Position numbers and translations under genes: made by a program
Notes under the pieces: generated by a model
Databases searched by the model: none
What the model saw: only the letters and a program-made list of their open reading frames with translations
Told to the model about the DNA's origin: nothing
Assembly (NCBI GenBank): GCA_013215445.1
Contig: JABSRA010000011.1
Coordinates: forward strand, 1-64,000
Length of the DNA stretch: 64,000 bases
DNA from: Oceanospirillaceae bacterium
Lineage (GTDB): Bacteria > Pseudomonadota > Gammaproteobacteria > Pseudomonadales > Balneatricaceae
Reading direction: 5' to 3'
Shown: piece by piece, positions 7,619 to 15,124 of the stretch
Layout: each line of letters begins with the position of its first letter
Position numbering within the stretch: position 1 is the first letter of the stretch

Positions 7619-9245
7619 ACTGCAAAGTGCCCTGAAAATTCACCCAGATGATGATTTGATCGTGGCACTGACCGATATTGCCGCCGGTGAACAAATTAGC
7701 TTAGGGGGTGAAAACTATCAGATAATTGAGCCGATTAGCGCTAAACATAAGTTTGCCGGCCGCCGCTTTGCCAGAGGCGAGCGACTGACCCAGTACGGGA
7801 TAACCGTGGGGGAAGCACTCTGTGATATCCCCGCAGGCAGCGCGATTAACCAGGCTAATGTCCGCCATAGCGCAGCAGCTTACCAGGCGAAAAGTGTTGT
7901 CTACCAATGGCAGGCACCCGATGTTAGTGCGTTGCTCGGTCGGACTTTTCAAGGGGTGCGTCGCGCCGATGGTCGGGTAGGCACTGCAAATTACTGGTTG
8001 GTTGTGCCGTTGGTATTCTGTCAAAATCGCAACATAGAAATGATGCGCAGCGCGCTGCAGGACGCTTTGGGTTACAGCAATGAAGCACACTACATCGATT
8101 ATGCGCGCAATTTGGTCAGAGCTTATCAGCAAGATGCTGGGCCCGTGCAGGCGGTGAGTCAGGGAGCGACAGAGAAAGTGTTCGCCAACGTCGACGGGGT
8201 GAAATTTATCACCCACAGTGCCGGTTGTGGGGGCACTAGAGAAGATGCCCTATCCCTCTGTAAACTGTTGGCAGGTTATATACATCACCCCAACGTTGCG
8301 GGTGCCACTATCTTAAGTTTGGGTTGTCAAAACGCGCAGATCTCCCTGTTGCAGGGGGAGTTGTCTAAATTGGACCCCGATGGTAATACCCCTGTGCTCT
8401 GGTTTGAACAGCAGCAATACGGACAGGAGCGGCCAATGCTAGAAGATGCTATCGAGCAGACTTTGCAGGGGCTCAATGTGGCCAATCAGTGCCAGCGTGA
8501 AGCGGTGCCTCTGTCGCACTTGACGATAGGGGTAGAGTGCGGTGGCTCCGATGGTTTTTCGGGGATCTCGGCCAACCCGCTGATTGGCAGAGTGGCGGAT
8601 AAGACCGTCGCCCTGGGCGGCAGCGCTATTTTAGGTGAGTTTCCAGAACTCTGCGGAGTCGAGCAGAATATTCTCGATCGCTGCAAGAATGATGCATTGC
8701 GCAGTAAATTTTCAGATCTAATGCAGGCCTACGAGCGGCACGCGCTGGCGGTTGGGGCCAGTTTTGATATGAACCCTTCACCGGGAAATATTCGCGACGG
8801 TTTGATAACCGATGCGATGAAGTCGGCGGGCGCCGCGCTTAAAGGTGGTTCTGCACCGGTCAGTGACGTGTTAGATTACACCCAAGTGTTGAGCAAGCGC
8901 GGTTTGAACTTACTCTGTACGCCGGGTAACGACGTAGAATCGACCACGGCGCTAGTCGCCACTGGCGCCAACCTGATATTGTTCTCCACCGGGCTGGGTA
9001 CTCCGACCGGCAATCCGATCGTGCCGGTGCTGAAAATTTCCAGTAACAGCAAGATTGCCAGGCGGATGTCGGATATCATTGATTTTGATGCCGGCCCGAT
9101 TATCAGCGGTGCCAGCGACTTAGACTCGCTGGCCGAACAGTTAATGGAGCTCTGTATCGCCACGGCCTCTGGTGATAAAATCTGCAGAGCACAGCAGCTG
9201 GGGCAAGATGATTTTATTCCCTGGAAACGCGGCGTATCGCTGTAG
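7608..9245 (+). CDS. uxaA: Altronate dehydratase (UxaA family)
   Basis: A 545-residue protein of the altronate/galactarate dehydratase family. Residues 1-95 form a SAF domain (IHPDDDLIVALTDIAAGEQI, then PAGSAINQANV). The catalytic region carries HSAGCGGTREDAL (203-215), LSLGCQNAQ (237-245), ECGGSDGFSGISANP (310-324) and a late GNPIVPVLKISSN segment. The iron-dependent enzyme dehydrates D-altronate to 2-keto-3-deoxy-D-gluconate in hexuronate catabolism. It is about 50 residues longer than E. coli UxaA because of an enlarged linker between the SAF and catalytic parts. It follows UxaB with an 11-base overlap. A related sugar-acid substrate is conceivable, but the adjacent UxaB-like enzyme argues for altronate. 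Confidence 0.85.
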   Translation: MNTKLQSALKIHPDDDLIVALTDIAAGEQISLGGENYQIIEPISAKHKFAGRRFARGERLTQYGITVGEALCDIPAGSAINQANVRHSAAAYQAKSVVYQWQAPDVSALLGRTFQGVRRADGRVGTANYWLVVPLVFCQNRNIEMMRSALQDALGYSNEAHYIDYARNLVRAYQQDAGPVQAVSQGATEKVFANVDGVKFITHSAGCGGTREDALSLCKLLAGYIHHPNVAGATILSLGCQNAQISLLQGELSKLDPDGNTPVLWFEQQQYGQERPMLEDAIEQTLQGLNVANQCQREAVPLSHLTIGVECGGSDGFSGISANPLIGRVADKTVALGGSAILGEFPELCGVEQNILDRCKNDALRSKFSDLMQAYERHALAVGASFDMNPSPGNIRDGLITDAMKSAGAALKGGSAPVSDVLDYTQVLSKRGLNLLCTPGNDVESTTALVATGANLILFSTGLGTPTGNPIVPVLKISSNSKIARRMSDIIDFDAGPIISGASDLDSLAEQLMELCIATASGDKICRAQQLGQDDFIPWKRGVSL

Positions 9246-9280
9246 AGAGTATATAAATAATAAAAAAAACAGGAAATGAC

Positions 9281-9619
9281 ATGAAACAATATGCACTAAC
9301 ACTTGATTTAAAAGACGATCCACAATTAATCGCCGAGTATGAGCAGTACCACAGACAGGTATGGCCAGAAGTATTGGCGGCGATTCGTCAGGTTGGTATT
9401 GAGGAAATGCAGATTTTTCGCACCGGCAATCGCATGTTTATGCTGATGCAAACCAGCGATGATTACGATCCGGTGCAAGCGGCCGAGTATTTTAAATCCG
9501 ATGCTAAATCGCAACAGTGGGAGCAGTTGATGGATAAGTTTCAGCAGCGTTTAGTCGGGGCACCCGCGGATCAGAAGTGGGTGACCATGGACTGTTGTTT
9601 TCAATTGTCTAGTCAATAG
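9281..9619 (+). CDS. RhaM/FucU-type aldose mutarotase
   Basis: A 112-residue protein of the L-rhamnose mutarotase family, an alpha/beta ferredoxin-like dimer. The family signature YHRQVWPEV is at 23-31, with His24 the likely catalytic base, followed by MQIFRTGNRMFMLM and a C-terminal MDCCFQLS. It interconverts alpha and beta anomers of a 6-carbon L-sugar and is commonly linked to oxidative L-fucose, L-rhamnose or L-galactose pathways. It lies 35 bases after uxaA behind an AGGAAA ribosome-binding site and 11 bases before the lactonase. In this setting the substrate is most likely the sugar oxidised by the aldo/keto reductase at 10623. Confidence 0.85.
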   Translation: MKQYALTLDLKDDPQLIAEYEQYHRQVWPEVLAAIRQVGIEEMQIFRTGNRMFMLMQTSDDYDPVQAAEYFKSDAKSQQWEQLMDKFQQRLVGAPADQKWVTMDCCFQLSSQ

Positions 9620-9630
9620 AGGAGTCAGTA

Positions 9631-10464
9631 ATGCGTATTGATGCACATCAACATTTTTGGCAGTACAACAGCGCCGAGTACGACTGGATAGATGAGTCGA
9701 TGGCGCTGTTGCGTCGCGATTTTCTGCCGGCGGACCTGCAGCCGCTGCTGCAAGAAAATGACATCCAGGGTTGTGTCGCCGTGCAGGCGCGACAGTCTTT
9801 AGCAGAAACTCAATGGCTATTGTCTCTGGCGGAGCAACATACAGAGATTATGGGCGTCGTCGGCTGGATTGATTTGTGCTCTGAGCAACTGCCGAGTCAG
9901 TTAGCGGCCCTGGGCTCCAATCCTCTGCTGAAGGGCTTTCGTCACATTTTACAGGGCGAGACAGAGCGGGATTTTATGCTGCAGCCCGCTTTTGTTCGCG
10001 GCATTGAATGTCTGGCGGAGCACGGCTACAGCTACGATATTTTGGTGCACGCTGGACAATTGCCACAGGTCTGTGAGCTGTTGAAAAAACTGCCAGAAAT
10101 GAAGTTGGTGATAGATCACATTGCCAAGCCAAATATTGCCAGCGGACAATGGCAAGACTGGGCGGATAACATGGAAGAGCTAAGCCAGTACCCGCACTTG
10201 TACTGCAAGGTCTCGGGCATGGTCACAGAGGCAAACTGGCAGAGCTGGAGTGCCGCTGATATCGAGCCATATCTGGCCCATGTACTGAAGACTTTTGGCG
10301 CACCGAAGCTGATGTATGGCTCGGACTGGCCGGTCTGTAAAGTAGCGGCGAGCTACGGCCAGAGTCTGGCACTGGTCGAACGTTTTCTCGAGCGAGAATG
10401 TCCCGGCCAACTAGCGGCGGTGATGGGTGGCAATGCGGTAGGATTTTATTCGCTCAACAGCTAG
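9631..10464 (+). CDS. Amidohydrolase-family sugar lactonase (L-fucono/L-galactono-1,5-lactonase type)
   Basis: A 277-residue TIM-barrel amidohydrolase of the amidohydrolase_2 (COG3618) group. It shows the metal motif DAHQHFW (4-10), DHIAKP (162-167) and the catalytic YGSDWPV (229-235, Asp232). Characterised relatives hydrolyse L-fucono-, L-galactono- and L-rhamnono-lactones to the free aldonic acids. Here it would turn L-galactono-1,5-lactone into L-galactonate, the substrate of the dehydrogenase at 5440. A GAGG ribosome-binding site precedes the start. It is the last tightly spaced gene of the first cluster; the aldo/keto reductase follows after 158 bases. Confidence 0.85.
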   Translation: MRIDAHQHFWQYNSAEYDWIDESMALLRRDFLPADLQPLLQENDIQGCVAVQARQSLAETQWLLSLAEQHTEIMGVVGWIDLCSEQLPSQLAALGSNPLLKGFRHILQGETERDFMLQPAFVRGIECLAEHGYSYDILVHAGQLPQVCELLKKLPEMKLVIDHIAKPNIASGQWQDWADNMEELSQYPHLYCKVSGMVTEANWQSWSAADIEPYLAHVLKTFGAPKLMYGSDWPVCKVAASYGQSLALVERFLERECPGQLAAVMGGNAVGFYSLNS

Positions 10465-10622
10465 TTCTGTTTCAGTTAAAGCAAACCAAACCTAACCAAA
10501 CCAAATAGCTGGTGGCATTACGCAATGGCATGCCGCCCAGCTCTGCGTGCTCGATCGGCAAAATAAACAGTAGTTGTCGGTGACTTTGTGCAACAGGCCG
10601 AGCTTAATTTAAGAGAAAAACG

Positions 10623-11564
10623 ATGCAATATAACAAATTAGGAAATACCGATCTTGAACTATCCCAATTGGGATACGGGGCGTCCCCGTTGGGTAATGTA
10701 TTCGGTGAGGTGGATCAGTCTGTCGGTATCCGCACGGTTCACAGTGCACTAGATTGGGGAATTAATTATATAGATTGTTCCCCCTATTATGGTTTAACCA
10801 AAGCCGAAACGGTACTGGGCAAAGCGCTTAAGGGTATTGCTAGAGATCGCTATATACTGTCCAGCAAGGCGGGTCGTTATGGGCCGCAGCAAGCTGACTT
10901 TGATATGTCACCCAAACGTATCCGCGCCAGTTTAGAGGAGAGTTTACAGCGCTTAGGGGTAGACGAATTAGATATATTTTTGCTGCACGATATTGAATTT
11001 GTCGATTTGGAGTATGTGTTAGCTGAATCACTGCCCTGTTTGGAGGCGTTAAAGAAAGAGGGCCGGATTCGCTATTTTGGGGTCACTGGGTATCCTCTAC
11101 TAAGCCTGCAAAAAATCGTTGAAAATTACCAGCTGGACTGTGTGTTGAGCTATTGTCGCTATGCACTGCACGATACCTCACTGCTATCCATCACTGAATT
11201 ATTACAACAACAGGGGGTGGGCATTATCAATGCATCACCCACCGCCATGGGGTTGTTAACTGCGCGAGGGGCACCCGATTGGCACCCGGCAGCGCCTGAG
11301 CTTATTGATTGTTGTCGCAGGGCGCATCAGCTGTGCAACGAGCGCGGTGTCAATATAACCCAAGTGGCGATGCAGTTCGCAGTGGGCCACTGCGCTATTA
11401 GTTCGACGTTAGTGGGCACAGCGAACGTACAAAATTTACGTAATAATCTCGATTGGATAGAGCAGCCAATTGACCGGGCGCTGGTGGCCGAAATTCGTGA
11501 GATTTTCGACGCTTGCAGCAACAGTATCTGGCCTTCTGGGCGGACTGAAAACAGCGACATATAA
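10623..11564 (+). CDS. Aldo/keto reductase, probable L-galactose 1-dehydrogenase
   Basis: A 313-residue aldo/keto reductase barrel with the full catalytic set: Asp51, Tyr56 (CSPYYG), Lys82 and His122 (LHDIEF). Several stretches are strikingly close to plant L-galactose dehydrogenase of ascorbate synthesis: GASPLGNVFG (19-28), LHDIEF (121-126), INASPTAMGLLTARGAPDWH and the C-terminal WPSGR. This comparison is from memory. L-fucose and D-threo-aldose dehydrogenases are close relatives. The enzyme oxidises the sugar at C1 to the lactone. The neighbouring lactonase, mutarotase and LgoD-like dehydrogenase fit this role. The 158-base gap upstream holds a short AACC-rich stretch and no clear terminator. 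Confidence 0.8.
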   Translation: MQYNKLGNTDLELSQLGYGASPLGNVFGEVDQSVGIRTVHSALDWGINYIDCSPYYGLTKAETVLGKALKGIARDRYILSSKAGRYGPQQADFDMSPKRIRASLEESLQRLGVDELDIFLLHDIEFVDLEYVLAESLPCLEALKKEGRIRYFGVTGYPLLSLQKIVENYQLDCVLSYCRYALHDTSLLSITELLQQQGVGIINASPTAMGLLTARGAPDWHPAAPELIDCCRRAHQLCNERGVNITQVAMQFAVGHCAISSTLVGTANVQNLRNNLDWIEQPIDRALVAEIREIFDACSNSIWPSGRTENSDI

Positions 11565-11863
11565 GTTGCTCAGGTTCAATTTACTCAGTTCTCCAGCCTG
11601 GTCTCAGGTTGGAGGGCACGCTTTAGTCTGGACTGGTAAGCGTCTGCAACAGCGGCATTATTTCCCCAGCTCTCGACAGTTTTTGGTCAGCCCGCTCTGA
11701 GTTGATCACAGCAGTCTCCTGCGCACTCGACTGGCAGCGAGTTAATCAATCCCCTCATACTCTAGGCATGCCCCTGTAATTTCTTGCTAATCCTCTGTTT
11801 AAGAGCGCTTGCTCTGTTCCTCGAACGCTATTGTCTGGTCAGTCAAATATATAATAATTTAGT

Positions 11864-11882
11864 GTTTTTAATTAATAAAAAC
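11864..11882. promoter_or_regulatory. Candidate operator, upstream copy
   Basis: GTTTTTAATTAATAAAAAC, a palindrome with perfect 7-base arms around ATTAA. It lies 57 bases before a near-identical copy and about 19 bases upstream of the -35 box. It is a likely site for the GntR regulator at 4126 or another local regulator. Confidence 0.5.
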
Positions 11883-11920
11883 TAAATCAATCAAAAATGA
11901 TTGACATAAGCATCAAAAAT

Positions 11921-11940
11921 GTTTTTAATTAATAAAAAAC
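11921..11940. promoter_or_regulatory. Candidate operator overlapping the -10 box
   Basis: GTTTTTAATTAATAAAAAAC repeats the upstream site with one added base and covers the putative -10 hexamer TTTAAT (11924-11929). A repressor bound here would block polymerase directly. The similar site at 5196-5215 suggests common control of transporter and enzymes. Confidence 0.5.
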
Positions 11941-12002
11941 AAAGACAGGTTAATCGTAAGGTTTCTATTCTAGTGATAGAGAGCAGCGAGTAGAGGTAAT
12001 AA

Positions 12003-12791
12003 ATGGAACATAAAAAAAGCGCCAAGATAATTCTGCAGGCGCGTGGGCTGAGTAAGCACTATGGCGGAGTGGTCGCGTTAGATGCGGTCGATCTCGACCT
12101 GCACGAGGGCGAAGTGCTGGCGATAGTCGGCGACAATGGTGCGGGTAAATCTACCTTGGTCAAAGCATTGACTGGGGCCATCGCTAAAACGTCAGGCACC
12201 ATCATGATCGATGGCAGAGAAATACGTATTGACAGCCCAGCGGATGCGAAAGCCGCTGGTATGGAAACAGTCTATCAAGATCTCGCCTTAGTCAACGAGA
12301 TCTCTATCACTAAAAATATGTTCCTCGGACGGGAGATTGTTAAAGATAACCTACTGGGAAAGTTATTTGGCACGCTAGATTTTCCAAAAATGGATGCCAA
12401 AATTCAAGTTTTATTTAAAAAACTCGATATCCGCATTACCGATATTTATCGGGACGCCGAGGCCTTCTCCGGCGGTCAGCGACAGGCGGTAGCGCTGGCT
12501 AAAACAGTGATGTTTGGCAAGCGCATCGCGATTTTGGACGAACCGACTGCGGCGCTTGGGGTACGCGAAAGTAAGATGGCCATGGATTTGGTTTGCTCGT
12601 TAAAAGATCACGGCCTCTCAGTCATTATGATCACCCACAATATGCAACATGTGCTCAATCACTGTGATCGGGTGATCGTCATGCGCCTGGGCAAAGTGGC
12701 AGCGGTTTGTGATGTAGCCGACGTGGATGGGGACATGTTGGTCGGACTGATTACGGGCACCATAGACAAGAAGGTAGAGTCAAAATGTTAA
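12003..12791 (+). CDS. Sugar ABC transporter ATP-binding protein (CUT2 family, single domain)
   Basis: A 262-residue ABC ATPase. Walker A is GDNGAGKST (43-51), the Q-loop region reads METVYQDLALV, the signature is FSGGQRQAVALAK and Walker B is RIAILDEPTAALG. The switch histidine lies in MITHNM. The YQDLALV and LDEPTAALGV forms are those of CUT2 importers (ribose/fructose FrcA-like). Unlike RbsA it has one nucleotide-binding domain, so it must work as a homodimer, as in fructose-type CUT2 systems. It opens the importer operon and overlaps the permease start by 7 bases. With the genes that follow it should import the monosaccharide degraded by the adjacent enzymes. Confidence 0.9.
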   Translation: MEHKKSAKIILQARGLSKHYGGVVALDAVDLDLHEGEVLAIVGDNGAGKSTLVKALTGAIAKTSGTIMIDGREIRIDSPADAKAAGMETVYQDLALVNEISITKNMFLGREIVKDNLLGKLFGTLDFPKMDAKIQVLFKKLDIRITDIYRDAEAFSGGQRQAVALAKTVMFGKRIAILDEPTAALGVRESKMAMDLVCSLKDHGLSVIMITHNMQHVLNHCDRVIVMRLGKVAAVCDVADVDGDMLVGLITGTIDKKVESKC

Positions 12792-13771
12792 ATCAAAAAA
12801 GTTCTGAATTTGTAGCGGTGCCTCAGGCAAAGACCAATGGTTGGGAGATACTGCGCTATCAGTTCATGCAAATCTGGCAAGTGCTGGCGGCACTGCTAAT
12901 CATTTATGCGGTGTTTTTCATCCTCTCACCGGCTTTTCGCAATGTAGATACTTTGCTTTCAATTTTCTCGCAGGGCGCTATTTTGGCCGTTTTGGCCTGT
13001 GGTACCACGGTGGTGTTGATCTCCGGGGGATTAGATTTATCGGTCGGCTCAATTTTTGCGGTAGTTGGCGTAGTGGTGGGGGTATTGATCAAGGAATACC
13101 AGTTGGCTTACCCACTGGCAATTTTGGGAGCGCTGGCTGCCGGCACCTGTTTGGGGGCACTCAATGGCGTCATTCAAGTAGTGACCAAAGTTCCTGCCTT
13201 CATTGTTACCCTCGGTGGACTAACCGCCTACAAGGGATTGGCTGAGTTGCTTGGTAGTGGCAAAGATCTGTCGCGCTTTCCCGAGGGGTTTCAGATGTTG
13301 GGATCCGGTTATTTGGCCCCTATCTGCATCATGGTAGGCGCGGCAGTACTGACGGGGTTGTTTTTGACCAAAACTCGCCTGGGTAATCACGCCTTTGCCA
13401 TTGGCGGCAATGAAGAAGTGGCCCGCTTGTCAGGGGTGAAAGTTGCGCGCAGCAGAATTTACTACTACATGATTGGCGGTATGTTTGCCGCAACTGCCGC
13501 GATATTGGAAGTTTCTAAACTGAATTTTGCGCAGAGTTCACGTGGGGTTAGTTATGAGCTGTTTGCCATCGCGGCAGTGGTGATCGGTGGCACCAGTTTG
13601 TTCGGCGGGCGCGGCAGCGTCGGTAAAACAATTATCGGCATGATGATCATGCAGACCATCATCGTCGGCTTGGCCTACTTGGGAGTTGGCACCTCGTTTC
13701 AGCGGATTGCCATCGGCACCATCATCATCTTGGCAGTTTACTGGGATGTATGGCGTCGTCAGCCGAGATAA
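12785..13771 (+). CDS. Sugar ABC transporter permease (CUT2, RbsC/FrcB-like)
   Basis: A 328-residue inner-membrane protein with about nine to ten transmembrane segments. Typical CUT2 permease motifs are LISGGLDLSVGS (about 78-89), VPAFIVTLGGL and the C-terminal AAVVIGGTSLFGGRGSVGKT loop, which contacts the ATPase. The start overlaps the ATPase gene by 7 bases. The gene order ATPase-permease-binding protein differs from ribose operons, where the binding protein is also last but a two-domain ATPase is used. Substrate is inferred from neighbours only. Confidence 0.9.
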   Translation: MLNQKSSEFVAVPQAKTNGWEILRYQFMQIWQVLAALLIIYAVFFILSPAFRNVDTLLSIFSQGAILAVLACGTTVVLISGGLDLSVGSIFAVVGVVVGVLIKEYQLAYPLAILGALAAGTCLGALNGVIQVVTKVPAFIVTLGGLTAYKGLAELLGSGKDLSRFPEGFQMLGSGYLAPICIMVGAAVLTGLFLTKTRLGNHAFAIGGNEEVARLSGVKVARSRIYYYMIGGMFAATAAILEVSKLNFAQSSRGVSYELFAIAAVVIGGTSLFGGRGSVGKTIIGMMIMQTIIVGLAYLGVGTSFQRIAIGTIIILAVYWDVWRRQPR

Positions 13772-13796
13772 GCATCAGGCGAAATATAGATATTCA

Positions 13797-13821
13797 GACC
13801 GCAGTCTTATGCACTGCGGTC
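13797..13821 (+). other. Intercistronic hairpin before the binding-protein gene
   Basis: GACCGCAGT and ACTGCGGTC form a perfect 9-bp stem with a 7-base loop, in the 98-base gap between permease and binding protein. There is no U-tract, so it is probably not a terminator. In many ABC operons such structures stabilise the segment encoding the abundant binding protein or attenuate read-through. Confidence 0.6.
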
Positions 13822-13869
13822 ACCAAACGCCCAGTTGGGCACATTTCAAATCAATTAAGGATAAAAATA

Positions 13870-14793
13870 ATGAAATTTACAACAACCAAAATATTAAAAG
13901 GCATGGCGCTTGCCGCCGCGATGACAGCGACCATGATCTCCGGTGTAGCCTCTGCTGACAGCATTCGTATTGCCTATACAGGTTACTCTACGGATCAGCC
14001 TTTCTGGGTCGGTGTTGGTAAAGCAGCCATGGATAAAGCGGCAGAGTTGGGCGTAGAGTTCATTGACCTCACCGCCACTCAAGCGGATGCAGCGGCGCAG
14101 AAAGATGCGGTTGATCGCGCGCTAAATATGGGTGTTGACGGTATTATTATCGGCTCTGTCGACAACCGTGCCTTCGGCTCGTCGCTAGACATGGCGGCTA
14201 AAAAGGGTATACCGGTAGTGACCGTTGATACCGCTATTGATCATGAACATGTGAAAAGTTTGGTACAGACAGATAATCTCGCTGCAGCGGGTCTTGCTGG
14301 TGACTATATTGTCAGCCAAGTGAAAGAGGGCACAGTATTGATTCTCGGCGGATCGGCGGGGCATCAAACCGGTAATGCTCGACGTGATGGGGTGAAGAGT
14401 GCAGCCGAGGCCGCTGGTCTTGAAGTGATCTTTGTTATTTGTGACTGGGCAGAAGCTTGTGGTTACCAAACGACTATCAACCGCTTGCAATCCAACCCGG
14501 ATATCAAGGCAATCTTTGCTGCATCAGACCCGATGGCATTGGCTGCAGTCTCCGCTGTTAAAGAGTTAGGCCGGATAGACGATATTGTGATCGTCGGTTT
14601 TGATGGTAACCCTGGGAATCTTGAGTCAATTGCAGCTGGCGAGCAGAGCGCTGATATCAAACAGGATAATACTAAAATGGGTGCGCTGAGCGTAGTTAAT
14701 TTAGTGGCGTTGATCAAGGGTGAGAAAGTCGCTGCATTTACACCTATCGAAGGCATTTTGATTACTGCTGACAACGTTAACGACTACCGTTAA
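13870..14793 (+). CDS. Periplasmic sugar-binding protein (RbsB-like)
   Basis: A 307-residue type-I periplasmic binding protein. The ATG at 13870 is preceded by AAGGA and starts a signal peptide (MKFTTTKILKGMALAAAMTA, cleaving near GVASA-DS), so an upstream in-frame start at 13750 is rejected. The mature protein shows IRIAYTGYSTDQPFW, GVDGIIIGSVDN, GIPVVTVDTAIDHE and the hinge region VIVGFDGNPGNLES, all of the ribose/galactose-binding style. It delivers the sugar to the permease encoded upstream. Two cysteines (CDWAEAC) occur close together in the mature chain and could form a periplasmic disulfide, a slightly unusual feature for this family. Confidence 0.9.
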   Translation: MKFTTTKILKGMALAAAMTATMISGVASADSIRIAYTGYSTDQPFWVGVGKAAMDKAAELGVEFIDLTATQADAAAQKDAVDRALNMGVDGIIIGSVDNRAFGSSLDMAAKKGIPVVTVDTAIDHEHVKSLVQTDNLAAAGLAGDYIVSQVKEGTVLILGGSAGHQTGNARRDGVKSAAEAAGLEVIFVICDWAEACGYQTTINRLQSNPDIKAIFAASDPMALAAVSAVKELGRIDDIVIVGFDGNPGNLESIAAGEQSADIKQDNTKMGALSVVNLVALIKGEKVAAFTPIEGILITADNVNDYR

Positions 14794-15124
14794 TTAGTAC
14801 ACTTGGGGCACCTGCAAGATGTGGGTAGCCCCTCTATTTACCATGAATTAAGTACTGATCTAGATACGCTAGGCCGAATGTTGGTCAGTGATAAAAAAGC
14901 CCTCACCAGACGGGCAGGTATGTATCCAATCAATCACCAATCTCTCCTATGATTTTCCTAATCAGCTACCTTTAGCAGCGCAATCAATGAATTTTAGTGA
15001 GTTTTAGCAGTGATTCTGGCGCTGTGATAAAGAGTTTTCAATACTGTTTTTCAATATCTAAAACTACATGGTAAAGTATTGAAAATATTCCATAAAAGAT
15101 GTTACCCAAGCTTGGAGAAAATAA
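14794..15124. promoter_or_regulatory. Intergenic region with an inverted repeat upstream of the sugar kinase
   Basis: A 331-base gap with no gene. A GGGGC...GCCCC pair about 12 bases after the binding-protein stop may act as a weak terminator. Near the kinase, TTTTCAATACT (15035-15045) is mirrored exactly by AGTATTGAAAA (15075-15085), and a third related copy, TTTTTCAATAT, lies between them (15047-15057). This suggests a separate regulated promoter for the kinase. GGAG at 15113-15116 is the ribosome-binding site for the ATG at 15125. Confidence 0.5.

Larger units (their letters stand above)
11565..12002. promoter_or_regulatory. Regulatory intergenic region of the ABC transporter operon
   Basis: This 438-base gap holds no convincing gene. 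Near its right end is a strong promoter: TTGACA at 11901-11906, a 17-base spacer and TTTAAT at 11924-11929. An inverted repeat TCAATCA-AAAA-TGATTGA (11887-11904) overlaps the -35 box. Two near-identical palindromes at 11864-11882 and 11921-11940 flank it, the second covering the -10 box. An AGAGG ribosome-binding site precedes the ATG at 12003. The first 250 bases show nothing recognisable. Confidence 0.55.

Noticed and set aside
11470-11700. Possible 76-residue protein overlapping the end of the aldo/keto reductase
   Set aside because: Overlaps a real gene in another frame, has no ribosome-binding site and an unlikely composition.
14185-14774. Minus-strand open frames opposite the sugar-binding protein
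   Set aside because: Shadow frames of a well-conserved periplasmic protein gene.
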